From assembly GCF_013337185.1 (NCBI RefSeq), contig NZ_SWDE01000002.1:1-64000 (forward strand): a stretch of 64,000 bases of DNA, written 5' to 3'. The notes below the pieces were generated by a model that was not told the origin of the DNA, made no database searches, and saw only the letters and a list, made by a program, of their open reading frames with translations. Shown here piece after piece: positions 45,086 to 53,827 of this stretch; within the stretch, counting starts at the first letter, position 1; the number at the start of each line of letters is the position of its first letter. The position numbers were made by a program, and so were the translations under genes. This DNA is from Serratia proteamaculans (GTDB taxonomy: Bacteria; Pseudomonadota; Gammaproteobacteria; Enterobacterales; Enterobacteriaceae).

Positions 45086-45781
45086 TTAGGCCGTCGCTTC
45101 TCCAGCAACAGGGCCGGAGGTATTCTGCTGCAACCACTGCTGCACATAGCAGACCAAATCACCAACACAGTCATCCTTCATACCGTGGTTCTTCAGCTCG
45201 GTGTCCAGCGAGAACAGGTACTGGGCGTTGGTGCCCAATGGTCCGCTGGCGCTGGCGATCAACGGGGCGATCACCTGGTGGCTGGTATCTTCTTCAAACA
45301 GCGGGTGCTGCGGGTTCATCACAAACACCAACGCGGTCACCACCTGGCCATCGGCCAGAGTGAGGTCACACCAGGTCGGCAAATAACAGCCGGTCAGCAT
45401 TTCTCTTTTCCACAGCAGTTCCAGCTCTTCGCGCAGCTTGGCTTCCGGCAGACGAAACGCCAGACCGGTGGTATGGCCGCCCTCTTTCAGCGCCAGCATA
45501 CGCCCCGGCTGATGCAAGGTGCCACGTCCGGCGGTCAGCCGCAAACAGAAGGCACGGTGCCAGCCCTGCAGCGTGGCCGGTCGCACCTCTTCGGATTCAA
45601 ACACCGGGTTCCACATCAACGAACCGTAGCCGAAAACCCACACAGGGCTGTTATCCGGCCGACGGGATAAAGTACAATCCAGTGAGGCCGCACGCTGCTC
45701 TGATGTCAGTAACAGCGACTCCTCAATGGTGCCGAATGCTGTTTTGCAATCCGCATTTTGCAGAAAATCTCGCGTTAACAC
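45086..45781 (-). CDS. chaC: Glutathione-specific gamma-glutamylcyclotransferase
   Basis: 231 residues from GTG 45781, where the sequence LTRDFLQNADCKTAFG lines up with the E. coli start and GGGAGG lies eight bases upstream; a longer GTG start at 45826 is less likely. The substrate-binding loop VFGYGSLMWNP and catalytic Glu region (LWKREMLTGCYLP) are present. ChaC cuts glutathione to 5-oxoproline and Cys-Gly. It was first named as part of the cha cation locus. Confidence 0.92.
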   Translation of the reverse strand: MLTRDFLQNADCKTAFGTIEESLLLTSEQRAASLDCTLSRRPDNSPVWVFGYGSLMWNPVFESEEVRPATLQGWHRAFCLRLTAGRGTLHQPGRMLALKEGGHTTGLAFRLPEAKLREELELLWKREMLTGCYLPTWCDLTLADGQVVTALVFVMNPQHPLFEEDTSHQVIAPLIASASGPLGTNAQYLFSLDTELKNHGMKDDCVGDLVCYVQQWLQQNTSGPVAGEATA

Positions 45782-46007
45782 CTTAACAACCTCCCGGGAA
45801 TAAGATTGCTCATACTCCCTAGCCACTGTTCATCTTTATTATTGAGTGCGGAATTTTATTAATTCTATAACCCTTTCCGCGATAATAATGACCTTATTCT
45901 TTTCTCGGGGAGCAATCAAGTTTCCAGCGTGGTTTAAAGTGAAAAAGTATTTGTACTCAGCAGCAATAATATTAATTGCCAAGCTGTAGGTTCAAAATTC
46001 AGGATTT

Positions 46008-46029
46008 ACCGGCGCACCAGGGCGCCGGG
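46008..46029 (-). terminator. Possible chaB terminator
   Basis: CCGGCGC (46009-46015) and GCGCCGG (46022-46028), six-base loop, nine bases after the chaB stop. No strong U-run follows on the minus strand. Confidence 0.45.
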
Positions 46030-46037
46030 TGAAGAGG

Positions 46038-46265
46038 TTACTTTTTATGCCAGTGGTCATCATCGCCTTTGCGGTAGCTTTGCTTGACTGCGGCCCAAGC
46101 CACCTTATGTGCCGTTTCCTCACGACTGTCGTCACCACGTCGGTCGTCCGGATCGCGGTATTGTTGCCAGGCGCTGTTGAATGCTTCCTTGTAGATCTCT
46201 TGCGCATGCGCCGGCAAAACATTCTTCACATTGTCAGGCAAGGCATTTGTGCTGTTATAGGGCAT
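46038..46265 (-). CDS. chaB: Cation transport regulator ChaB
   Basis: 75 residues from ATG 46265 (GGAGG six bases upstream). Features: MPYNSTNALPDNVKNVLPAHAQEI, then EAFNSAWQQYRD and AHKVAWAAVKQSYRKGDD, the typical ChaB fold. E. coli ChaB is thought to regulate the ChaA antiporter, but evidence is limited. In E. coli chaA, chaB and chaC are adjacent; here a siderophore-interacting gene sits between chaB and chaA. Confidence 0.9.
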   Translation of the reverse strand: MPYNSTNALPDNVKNVLPAHAQEIYKEAFNSAWQQYRDPDDRRGDDSREETAHKVAWAAVKQSYRKGDDDHWHKK

Positions 46266-46330
46266 CACTTTCCTCCAGTAAATCGTCAGTGAACCTTAAG
46301 CTTAGATGCCCCATCCGCTCGCCTCAATTA

Positions 46331-46350
46331 GCAAACAATTCTCATTATCA
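46331..46350 (+). promoter_or_regulatory. Fur box upstream of the siderophore-interacting protein
   Basis: The minus strand reads TGATAATGAGAATTGTTTGC, with one perfect GATAAT hexamer followed by a 5-of-6 repeat. It lies about 50 bp before the GTG start of the next gene, a likely promoter position. Iron-dependent repression is inferred. Confidence 0.62.
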
Positions 46351-46395
46351 AATGGCGTGATATACTCAGCGCCAAACGAACATAAGGAGAACCCC

Positions 46396-47214
46396 GTGAC
46401 TACCGAAGCCCCACGCTCACGCGCACCCTACCTGATTGCAGTCAGTGCCATTCGCGATATTACCCCGCACCTGCGTCGCATTACCTTCACCGCGCCGGAC
46501 CTGCGCTATTACCCGGCCAACGCCGCCGCCGCACACATTAAGGTTTTCCTGCCGCTTGCAGGCCAGACACAGCCAGATCTGCCGACGCTGACCGAAAATG
46601 GCCCGCGCTGGGCGACTGACACAGTACGCCCCATTGTTCGCACCTACTCCATCCGTGCGGTACGTCCAGAGCTGGCGGAGGTCGACATTGAATTTGCCAT
46701 TCATGACCACAGCGGCCCGGCGGTTGACTTTGCGCGCGCGGCAAAAGCCGGCGATAAAATTGGCATCAGTAACCCCGGAGGCCCGAAACCCATGCTGCCA
46801 GAGGCCGATTTCTACTGCCTGGCCGGCGACCCTTCTTCTTTACCCGCATTGGCGGCTTTACTGGAAGGGCTACCGGCACACAGCGAAGGTTATGCCTTTA
46901 TCCGCGTAGATAGCTCGGCCGACGTGATCGAGCTGAAAAAACCTGCAGGCTTTGAGCTGAGCTGGATCATTGGCGGCACCGAGAAAACCGCAGAGCTGAT
47001 CACCCAGTTCTGCGCCTTGCCGCAGCCGCAGGCCGAGATCCAATACTGGCTGGCCGGTGAAGATCGTCTGGTGGTTGAACTGCGCCGCTACCTGCGCCGC
47101 GATCGCCAATGTGAGCGTAATCGGCTTTATGCAGTCCCTTACTGGCGTGAGGGATTAAATGAAGAGGGTTATCATAATAAACGGCATGAAATTATGGACA
47201 ATATTGATGACTGA
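46396..47214 (+). CDS. Siderophore-interacting protein (ViuB/YqjH-type ferric reductase)
   Basis: 272 residues from GTG 46396 (AAGGAG six bases upstream), MTTEAPRSRAPYLIAVS. FAD-binding motif RTYSIR in an N-terminal barrel, followed by the SIP C-terminal domain: LAGDPSSLPALAALLEGLP, WIIGGTEKTAELI and YWLAGEDRLVVELRRYLR, and the terminal YWREGLNEEGYHNKR block common to YqjH. It reduces ferric siderophores in the cytoplasm to release iron. The Fur box upstream fits. It is divergent from chaB. Confidence 0.88.
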   Translation: MTTEAPRSRAPYLIAVSAIRDITPHLRRITFTAPDLRYYPANAAAAHIKVFLPLAGQTQPDLPTLTENGPRWATDTVRPIVRTYSIRAVRPELAEVDIEFAIHDHSGPAVDFARAAKAGDKIGISNPGGPKPMLPEADFYCLAGDPSSLPALAALLEGLPAHSEGYAFIRVDSSADVIELKKPAGFELSWIIGGTEKTAELITQFCALPQPQAEIQYWLAGEDRLVVELRRYLRRDRQCERNRLYAVPYWREGLNEEGYHNKRHEIMDNIDD

Positions 47215-47316
47215 TGAGGATTTTTTCCTTTGTTAACGGTGCAATACAACCACAAACTGCAATTTATGTGCCGTTAATGAAAAAAATCAGTCTCACTACG
47301 TAAAAGTAAGTAAAGA

Positions 47317-47341
47317 AAACCGCATCCCGTGCGGTTTTTTT
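47317..47341 (+). terminator. Rho-independent terminator of the SIP gene
   Basis: AAACCGCA (47317-47324) and TGCGGTTT (47330-47337) with a 5-base loop and a T-run to 47341: a classic intrinsic terminator about 100 bases after the stop. Confidence 0.92.
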
Positions 47342-47528
47342 GTTAACCTAGTCACAGTTTGCAAGCATTCACGCTTGCAACTATAACAACATCACATCAT
47401 TCCCCGGCACGCGCCACTGGGTGTATCCTATTATTATTAAATATAATTACATTCTGGATGCGCAGAGTTGCCTTTAACGGCAGTCAGCGATGACGGGACC
47501 ACGCTGTTTGAGAAGGAGTACCATCGAA

Positions 47529-48629
47529 ATGAAGTCGCAAAACGATCCTGGCCGATCCAAATCCCGCCACACTGAGTATTCCCTGCTGCTCCCCATCGCC
47601 GCCCTGGTGGTACTGAATCTGTGGGGCAATACCACTAACTTTCCACTGATCGTCGGCATTAACATCGTTGCCCTGATCGGTATTCTCAGCAGTGCTTTCA
47701 GCGTAGTGCGCCACGCCGACGTCCTGGCTCACCGCCTGGGTGAACCCTACGGCTCACTGATCCTCAGCCTGTCGGTAGTGATCCTGGAAGTCAGCCTGAT
47801 TTCAGCGCTGATGGCCACCGGCGACGCCGCGCCAGCACTAATGCGCGATACGCTTTACTCGATCATTATGATTGTCAGCGCCGGATTGGTCGGTTTTGCC
47901 CTGCTGCTTGGCGGGCGTAAATTCGCTACCCAGTACGTAAACCTGGGCGGTATTAAACAGTATTTGATGGCGATTTTCCCGCTGGCGGTGATTGTGCTGG
48001 TGTTCCCGAGTGCGCTACCGGGCGGTAACTTTACTACCGGTCAGGCGCTGCTGGTTTCGGTGATTTCTGCTGCCATGTACGGCGTGTTCCTGGTGATCCA
48101 GACCAAAACTCACCAGAGCCTGTTCGTCTATGAGCACGAAGATGACGATGGCGACCCGCACCATGGCAAGCCTTCCTCGCACAGCAGTGCCTGGCATGCC
48201 GGTTGGTTGATCGTGCATCTGATTGCGGTGATCGCGGTGACCAAGTTTAACGCCAATCCGCTGGAAGGTTTGCTGACCAAGGTGAATGCCCCGGCGCAAT
48301 TTACCGGCTTCCTGGTCGCCCTGCTGATCCTGTCGCCTGAAGGGCTGGGGGCACTGCGTGCGGTATTGAATAATCAGGTACAGCGCGCCATGAACCTGTT
48401 CTTCGGCTCGGTGCTGGCTACCATTTCCCTGACGGTACCGGCGGTCACCGTTATCGCCACGCTGACCGGCCAGACGTTGATCTTCGGTTTGCAGACGCCG
48501 CACATCGTGGTGATGCTGACGGTGTTACTGCTGTGCCAGCTTTCATTCTCCACCGGCAGAACCAACGTGCTGAACGGGACTGCGCACCTGGCGCTTTTCG
48601 CCGCCTATATGATGACTATCTTTGCCTGA
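47529..48629 (+). CDS. chaA: Sodium(potassium, calcium)/proton antiporter
   Basis: 366 residues from ATG 47529, the same length as E. coli ChaA; AAGGAG lies about ten bases upstream. It has eleven or so membrane segments. The two CaCA family repeats are GEPYGSLILSLSVVILEVSL near residue 75 and LLILSPEGLGALRAVLNNQV near residue 265. A His/Asp-rich cytoplasmic loop (EHEDDDGDPHHGKPSSH) separates them. It exports Na+, Ca2+ or K+ in exchange for protons at high pH. Confidence 0.93.
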   Translation: MKSQNDPGRSKSRHTEYSLLLPIAALVVLNLWGNTTNFPLIVGINIVALIGILSSAFSVVRHADVLAHRLGEPYGSLILSLSVVILEVSLISALMATGDAAPALMRDTLYSIIMIVSAGLVGFALLLGGRKFATQYVNLGGIKQYLMAIFPLAVIVLVFPSALPGGNFTTGQALLVSVISAAMYGVFLVIQTKTHQSLFVYEHEDDDGDPHHGKPSSHSSAWHAGWLIVHLIAVIAVTKFNANPLEGLLTKVNAPAQFTGFLVALLILSPEGLGALRAVLNNQVQRAMNLFFGSVLATISLTVPAVTVIATLTGQTLIFGLQTPHIVVMLTVLLLCQLSFSTGRTNVLNGTAHLALFAAYMMTIFA

Positions 48630-48635
48630 TTAACC

Positions 48636-48660
48636 GATGGGCGCCCTGCTGGCGCCCATC
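48636..48660. terminator. Bidirectional terminator between chaA and lpxO
   Basis: GATGGGCGCC (48636-48645) and GGCGCCCATC (48651-48660), a perfect 10-bp stem with a 5-base loop, then GTCTTTAT on the plus strand. It lies between two convergent genes. Confidence 0.8.
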
Positions 48661-48679
48661 GTCTTTATACCGCGAAGGT

Positions 48680-49582
48680 TTAAATTGCGAAGAAAATGCC
48701 CGCCGCAATCCCACCAAACAAAATCCATTTAATGATGTAATACCCGGTACGGTTCCACGCCTTCAGTCGCTTCCCCACTTTACGCACCGCATAAATGTAC
48801 TTGAACAGCTTGTTGACGCCACCGGTGCGATCGCCCTCTTCATTGGGTGCGGTAGCCGCGCTCATCAGGTTGCGCCCCAACCAGTGGTTGATGCCCTGCG
48901 CCCAGCGGAAGCGCATCGGCCTTTCGATATCACAAAACAGAATCAGCCGGTTTTGCCCACTTTGGTTTTCGGCGAAGTGCAGATAGGTCTCGTCAAACAT
49001 CACCCCCTCACCATCGCGCCAGCTGTAACGCTCACCGTCCACTTCGATAAAGCATCGGTCGTCATTCGGGGTAATCAGCCCCAGGTGATAACGCAGCGAA
49101 CCGGCGTAAGGGTCACGGTGACGTGGCAGGCGGCTGCCGTCCGGCAGTTCGGCAAACATCGCCGCCTTGACCGAAGGCAGGCTGCGTAACAAAGCCGTAG
49201 TCTGCGGACACAGACTCATCGCCGACGGGTGGCTGTCTTCATACCATTTTAAGTAAAAGCGCTTCCAGCCGGTTTTGAAAAACGAATTGAAACCGGCGTC
49301 GTTAAATTGATCCGAGGCTTTGATCTGCTGGATAGCCATCAGTTGCTGCCCTTCATCACGAATGGTTTGCCAATTCTCCCGCAGCACCTGCAGCTCAGGG
49401 AATTGCTCCGGCTGCAAATAAGGGGTGGTCGGCACGCGTGAGAACAGATACATAAAAACGTTCAATGGCGCGGTGAAGGTGGAATGATCGGAAAGCTGCC
49501 GCCAGAAGGTGTAACGCACCCTGCCACGGTAATGGACATACACAACGCACAAAATAAATAGCAATAAAATAATATATTTCAT
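48680..49582 (-). CDS. lpxO: Lipid A 2-hydroxylase (Fe(II)/2-oxoglutarate dioxygenase)
   Basis: 300 residues from ATG 49582 (MKYIILLLFILCVVYVHYRG), near the Salmonella LpxO length. It has a membrane helix at each end. The jelly-roll core has LPRHRDPYAGSLRYHLGL (Fe-binding His-x-Asp) and GEGVMFDETYLHFAENQS with the second His, then NRLILFCDIERPM. It hydroxylates the secondary myristate of lipid A at C2, which can reduce immune detection. The longer in-frame start at 49693 is not supported. Confidence 0.92.
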   Translation of the reverse strand: MKYIILLLFILCVVYVHYRGRVRYTFWRQLSDHSTFTAPLNVFMYLFSRVPTTPYLQPEQFPELQVLRENWQTIRDEGQQLMAIQQIKASDQFNDAGFNSFFKTGWKRFYLKWYEDSHPSAMSLCPQTTALLRSLPSVKAAMFAELPDGSRLPRHRDPYAGSLRYHLGLITPNDDRCFIEVDGERYSWRDGEGVMFDETYLHFAENQSGQNRLILFCDIERPMRFRWAQGINHWLGRNLMSAATAPNEEGDRTGGVNKLFKYIYAVRKVGKRLKAWNRTGYYIIKWILFGGIAAGIFFAI

Positions 49583-49880
49583 GATTGAACCGCTTTGAAG
49601 TTCCCAATGCTCAGTACGCCAACCCGGCATACTCCCCAGATATTTCCTTTTGGCGGATGAACCCCCGGCCCCGTCTGGAACACCACTAATCATTAACGCT
49701 AATCCAACTAAAATCTATACAAAAAACCACAATAATTTACACAAAAGCTAAACGAGTACAGATTAACAGGCCCGCAACTCGACCGAAGTAAACCGTCCCA
49801 AACAGCATGGGATGATTTTTATTTGCGCTTTATTTATTAGCGGTTCGTATAAGTTTCGAAAAAAACTATAAATTATTAAT

Positions 49881-49894
49881 TTGATTTCGATCAG
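49881..49894 (+). promoter_or_regulatory. FNR box of the DmsABC-like operon
   Basis: TTGATTTCGATCAG matches the FNR consensus TTGAT-N4-ATCAA at nine of ten positions. It lies about 102 bp before the first gene, the same distance as the narG site. The 49583-49989 gap is AT-rich and holds no gene. Confidence 0.78.
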
Positions 49895-49989
49895 TACGCA
49901 ATAATTTACTCATGATTAACTCAGCGTGTTTTTAATTAAAAAAACCACGAGAACAATAATAAAAACAAATAATACACGCGGGAAACATC

Positions 49990-52323
49990 ATGAAAAACAT
50001 ATCAGACATCAGAATGAATCGCAGAACCTTGTTAAAGGGTCTCGGAGTCATTGGGTTGGCCAGCATCTCACCCTGTGTATTTTCGATGGCTATGGATAAT
50101 GGTAAACCCTTGCCGCGTGTGCAGCTTAAACTAACCGACTATCAAACCTTTAGGTCAACCTGTGCGATGGAGTGTCTGCACTGTAACTTAACGGCTTATG
50201 TCTACCAGGGTGAGCTAAAGAAAATAGAAGCCAGTAAAGATTTTAACGTCAAGTGCTGTCTGCGCGGTATGAGCCGGACCAAATGGGTGTATCACCCACT
50301 ACGGGTTAAAACACCGCTGCTTCGGGACGGGGAAAAGGGCGAAGGAAAATTCAAACCCATATCCTGGGATGACGCGCTGGATCTGATTGAGCTAAATATC
50401 CGCAACACCATTGCCAGCCACGGGAATAAGGGCCTGTTGATTTCGACCAGCTCCGGCAATATGGATGCCATTAAAAACGATATGGCCAAGGCCTTTTTTG
50501 ATTACCTCGGCGGTGCCACCAAACGCAGCGGATCCTTGTGTTGCTCTGCGGTGACCGCCGCCATGATACCGATGCTTGGCCTGCGCTATGCGGATATGCG
50601 CGACACCATTAGCGATAGCCGCTACATCCTGTGCTGGGGCAATAATCCTGCGGTGACCATGCAGGCCTACTTCAAAGAATATATCAAGGCGCAGAAACGG
50701 GGAGCACGCCTGATAGTGATTGACCCTCGATTTAACGAAACCGCAGCCAAAGCCGATGAATGGATCCCGATTGTTCCTGGCACCGACACCGCGTTGGCAC
50801 TGGGGATGCTCAAAATCATTATCGATGAGCAGCGCTATGATACCGAGTTCTTGCGTCAACACACCGGGGCAGTTTATCTGGTGGATGCTCAGCAAAAACA
50901 GCTTAGGGAAAACCCACAGGACCAAGAAAGCTATTTGGTCTACGACAAGCTAAGTCAGCGCCTTGTACGTCACGATACGCCCGCCATTGTTGCTGCGCTG
51001 ACGCGGGCAGAACTGCCTGCGGATGCCGCTTATACTACGGTGTTTGAATTGATCCGCCAGGAAGCCGCCGCCTGGAGCCTTGAGAAAGTGGCGGCGGAAA
51101 CCGATGTTCCGTCGGCCACCCTGCTGCGGTTGGCGCGGGAATATGCCAGCAATAAGCCTTCGATGATCGTTCAGAATATGTCCGGCGCTCAGCGCACCGA
51201 GTTTGGCACCTATGTGGCCGCCAGCCAGTTCTATCTGGCGCTGCTGACCGGCAACATGGGCAAAGCCGGTGGTGGCGTCTGTGATGCCGGCGGCGCAAGA
51301 CAGATGATGAAGTTCAATCCGCCAGTGCCTCCGGCACCCAATGTCCAAAAAATCCCGCCGATACCGGTGGCCAAAACCGGAGAATGGATCCTCAACGACC
51401 GCCCTCACCCGATTAACTTCTGGTGGATTATGACCCTCGGCGCCCTGACCCAGCTACCCAATACCAATAGGGTCAAGAAGGCATTGAAGAAGGTACCCTT
51501 TGTGGTGGTGGCCGATAACCTGATGAGCTCCACCGCCTTATATGCAGATCTGGTGCTGCCAGTGACCACCATCTTTGAAGATCTCAGCCTGATGGCCGGC
51601 GTTCGCAGCCACTACGTGCAACTGATGGAAAAAGCGGTAGAGCCGGTGGGCGAAGCCAAAGCGGATTATTGGATCTTTGCCCGGCTGGCCGAACGTTTCG
51701 GCTTTGGCGAAGTGTTTAATCAGCCGATTGAACAGTATATCGAAAACTGTCTGGCCGGTACCGGCATCACGATTGAACAACTGCGCCAGGGGCCCGTCAA
51801 GCCGGTTCCGGTGCCGTGGATCCCGTTCAAAGATGGCATCTTCCGTACGCCGACTAAAAAAGCCCACCTGTTTATTGAAGCCTGGCAGAAAAAGGACTTC
51901 TCGCCGATTGTCACCTATATGCAGGTGAAAGAGTCCCCCAAAGGCTCGCCTGAACTGGCGAGAAAATATCCGTTAATGGCCGTGCAGCGCAAGCTGGCCC
52001 GCAGTATTCACTCCAGCCACGGCATGAATGAATGGATCCTCGAGGTACAGCGCAATCAGCCCAACATCATGATCCACCCGGATGATGCCGCCAGCCGCAA
52101 TATCCAGAACGGCGCATGGGCCATTGCTTTCAATCACCGTGGCGAGCACCGGGCATTGGCTGTGGTGACCCGCCAAATCAAACGCGGCGTGGTGTGTCTG
52201 GATAACGGTTGGTGGGAACAGCAAGGAGGCAGCAGCAGCCATGTGACTAACGATCATGTGGAAGTGCTGGGCACCGGCCATTGCTGCAACAGCACCCTGG
52301 TTGACGTTCGGGCGGAGGCATAA
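49990..52323 (+). CDS. Tat-exported molybdopterin oxidoreductase, catalytic subunit (DmsA-like)
   Basis: 777 residues. Tat-type signal NRRTLLKGLGVIGLASISP. [4Fe-4S] cysteines C58, C62, C65 and C89/C90 in STCAMECLHCN ... NVKCCLRG. Mo-bisMGD domains follow: ILCWGNNPAVTMQ, LIVIDPRFNETAAKADEWIP, PGTDTALALGM and a C-terminal dinucleotide domain from 640 (NIMIHPDDAASRNIQNG). In E. coli DmsA a Ser binds molybdenum, but here the aligned segment reads GSLCCSAVTAA (about 181-191), so a Cys ligand is likely. The acceptor may then be a sulfur or selenium compound rather than DMSO. First of a three-gene operon. Confidence 0.85.
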   Translation: MKNISDIRMNRRTLLKGLGVIGLASISPCVFSMAMDNGKPLPRVQLKLTDYQTFRSTCAMECLHCNLTAYVYQGELKKIEASKDFNVKCCLRGMSRTKWVYHPLRVKTPLLRDGEKGEGKFKPISWDDALDLIELNIRNTIASHGNKGLLISTSSGNMDAIKNDMAKAFFDYLGGATKRSGSLCCSAVTAAMIPMLGLRYADMRDTISDSRYILCWGNNPAVTMQAYFKEYIKAQKRGARLIVIDPRFNETAAKADEWIPIVPGTDTALALGMLKIIIDEQRYDTEFLRQHTGAVYLVDAQQKQLRENPQDQESYLVYDKLSQRLVRHDTPAIVAALTRAELPADAAYTTVFELIRQEAAAWSLEKVAAETDVPSATLLRLAREYASNKPSMIVQNMSGAQRTEFGTYVAASQFYLALLTGNMGKAGGGVCDAGGARQMMKFNPPVPPAPNVQKIPPIPVAKTGEWILNDRPHPINFWWIMTLGALTQLPNTNRVKKALKKVPFVVVADNLMSSTALYADLVLPVTTIFEDLSLMAGVRSHYVQLMEKAVEPVGEAKADYWIFARLAERFGFGEVFNQPIEQYIENCLAGTGITIEQLRQGPVKPVPVPWIPFKDGIFRTPTKKAHLFIEAWQKKDFSPIVTYMQVKESPKGSPELARKYPLMAVQRKLARSIHSSHGMNEWILEVQRNQPNIMIHPDDAASRNIQNGAWAIAFNHRGEHRALAVVTRQIKRGVVCLDNGWWEQQGGSSSHVTNDHVEVLGTGHCCNSTLVDVRAEA

Positions 52324-52325
52324 TC

Positions 52326-52880
52326 ATGGTCAGACAATATGGATTCTTGGTGGATATGCGCGGCTGTTACGGCTGTAAAACCTGCTCGATGGCCTGTAAG
52401 TCTGAAAATGCCACCCCGGCGGGTGTGCTTTGGCGTCGGGTCAGGGAATTTAGCTTTGACGATCCCAACGCGATGGCGTTCATCTCGATGTCCTGCAATC
52501 ACTGTGACGATCCGCAGTGTATGAAAGTCTGCCCTGCCGATACTTACAGCAAACGAGCGGACGGTATCGTGGTGCAGGATCACGACAAATGCATTGGTTG
52601 CCGGATGTGCATTATGGCTTGTCCTTATAATGCGCCGGTATTTGACCCGGTCGAAGGAAAAACCAGCAAGTGCAATCTGTGTGCCGAACGGCTGGATGAA
52701 GGGCTGCAACCCCGTTGCGTCGAGTCCTGCCCGGCCGGGGTACTGCAGTTTGGTGATATTGATGTGCTGCGCGTGCAGTACTCCGCTGACTTAACGCGCA
52801 TCGAAACCCGTTACTCACTGCCGAACCACCAAATCAGCCATCCCAATATCGTGATTATTCCCGCCGGTGATAAGGAATAG
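52326..52880 (+). CDS. DmsB-like four-cluster ferredoxin subunit
   Basis: 184 residues. Starts MVRQYGFLVDMRGCYGCKTC, close to DmsB. Four [4Fe-4S] motifs: CYGCKTCSMAC, CNHCDDPQCMKVCP, CIGCRMCIMACP and CNLC ... CVESCP. It moves electrons from the membrane anchor to the molybdenum subunit. It begins two bases after the previous stop. It is shorter at the C-terminus than E. coli DmsB. Confidence 0.93.
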   Translation: MVRQYGFLVDMRGCYGCKTCSMACKSENATPAGVLWRRVREFSFDDPNAMAFISMSCNHCDDPQCMKVCPADTYSKRADGIVVQDHDKCIGCRMCIMACPYNAPVFDPVEGKTSKCNLCAERLDEGLQPRCVESCPAGVLQFGDIDVLRVQYSADLTRIETRYSLPNHQISHPNIVIIPAGDKE

Positions 52881-52885
52881 ATGCC

Positions 52886-53755
52886 ATGTCTGAATATGAA
52901 CTTCCCCTGGTCTTTTTTACCGTATTTTGTCAGTGGGCGGTGGGCACGATTGTGGCCATCACAGTATTAATCCTCGCCCAGCCGATATGGCTGACGGAAC
53001 AAAAACGCTTTAATGCCCTGCGCAACATGGCGGTGGTTATTCTGGCCGTCAATATTTTCGGTTCGATGCTGTCGCTATTGCATCTGGGTTCACCAACCGG
53101 TGCCTACCGCGCCATTTTGGGTGTCGGTCATTCCTGGTTAAGTCGGGAAGTTGTCGCTTTCTTCTTGCTCAATGCGGTGGTGTTTAGCTGGGCTGCCATC
53201 CTGTTTCGCTTTAACCGTAGCCATGCCTTGATCCGCGGCGTTAGCCTGCTGGCTTCCGTTGCCGGGCTGGCCGCCATTCTGGTTTCGGCACAGGTTTATT
53301 ACCAGATGAGCAGCCACCCGCTGTGGCACTCGCCCATCACCCATCTCAGCTTTATTACCACGGCGCTGCTGTTGGGCTTTGCCACCCTGGGCCTGAGGAT
53401 CAGTGTCTTCAATGCGGCGCTGGATGAACATCTGCGACAGCTCCCCACACAGCTGCCGGGCGGCATTTTGCTGGCGGTGGCACTGATGTTGGCGGTGATC
53501 CTGGGGTACAGCGCAGGTTTCAGTGAACAAGGCAAAATGTTGGCCAGTGCCATCGCCATCTTTGGCTCAGGTTTAATGAGTTGGCTGATTTTTGCCGGGC
53601 TGATTATCGCCACCGGACTGGCGACCTATCTTTATCGCCGACCGGTGTTGTCAGTAGGAACCGCCAGCGTGCTGATGCTGGCCCTACTCTGCGCCTCGGT
53701 GAGTGGCCGGATGCTGTTTTACTCTGGCGTGATGAGCCAGTATCCGTGGTTTTGA
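52886..53755 (+). CDS. DmsC-like membrane anchor subunit
   Basis: 289 residues, AAGGA nine bases upstream. Eight or so membrane helices with the DmsC features: ELPLVFFTVFCQWAVGTI, SMLSLLHLGSPTGAYRAIL, HSWLSREVVAFFLLNAVVF. It anchors the complex and oxidises menaquinol; no heme is expected. No DmsD-type chaperone gene follows. Confidence 0.9.
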   Translation: MSEYELPLVFFTVFCQWAVGTIVAITVLILAQPIWLTEQKRFNALRNMAVVILAVNIFGSMLSLLHLGSPTGAYRAILGVGHSWLSREVVAFFLLNAVVFSWAAILFRFNRSHALIRGVSLLASVAGLAAILVSAQVYYQMSSHPLWHSPITHLSFITTALLLGFATLGLRISVFNAALDEHLRQLPTQLPGGILLAVALMLAVILGYSAGFSEQGKMLASAIAIFGSGLMSWLIFAGLIIATGLATYLYRRPVLSVGTASVLMLALLCASVSGRMLFYSGVMSQYPWF

Positions 53756-53785
53756 GATGATCAGTCGGCCCCTATTTGCAGGGCA

Positions 53786-53810
53786 ACAAAAAGGCCGCCG
53801 AAGCGGCCTT
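53786..53810 (-). terminator. phoH terminator
   Basis: AAGGCCGC (53791-53798) and GCGGCCTT (53803-53810), loop of four, followed on the minus strand by TTTTTGTTG. It lies 18 bases after the phoH stop and may also stop the convergent operon. Confidence 0.88.
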
Positions 53811-53827
53811 GAATTAGCGGGCAGGTT

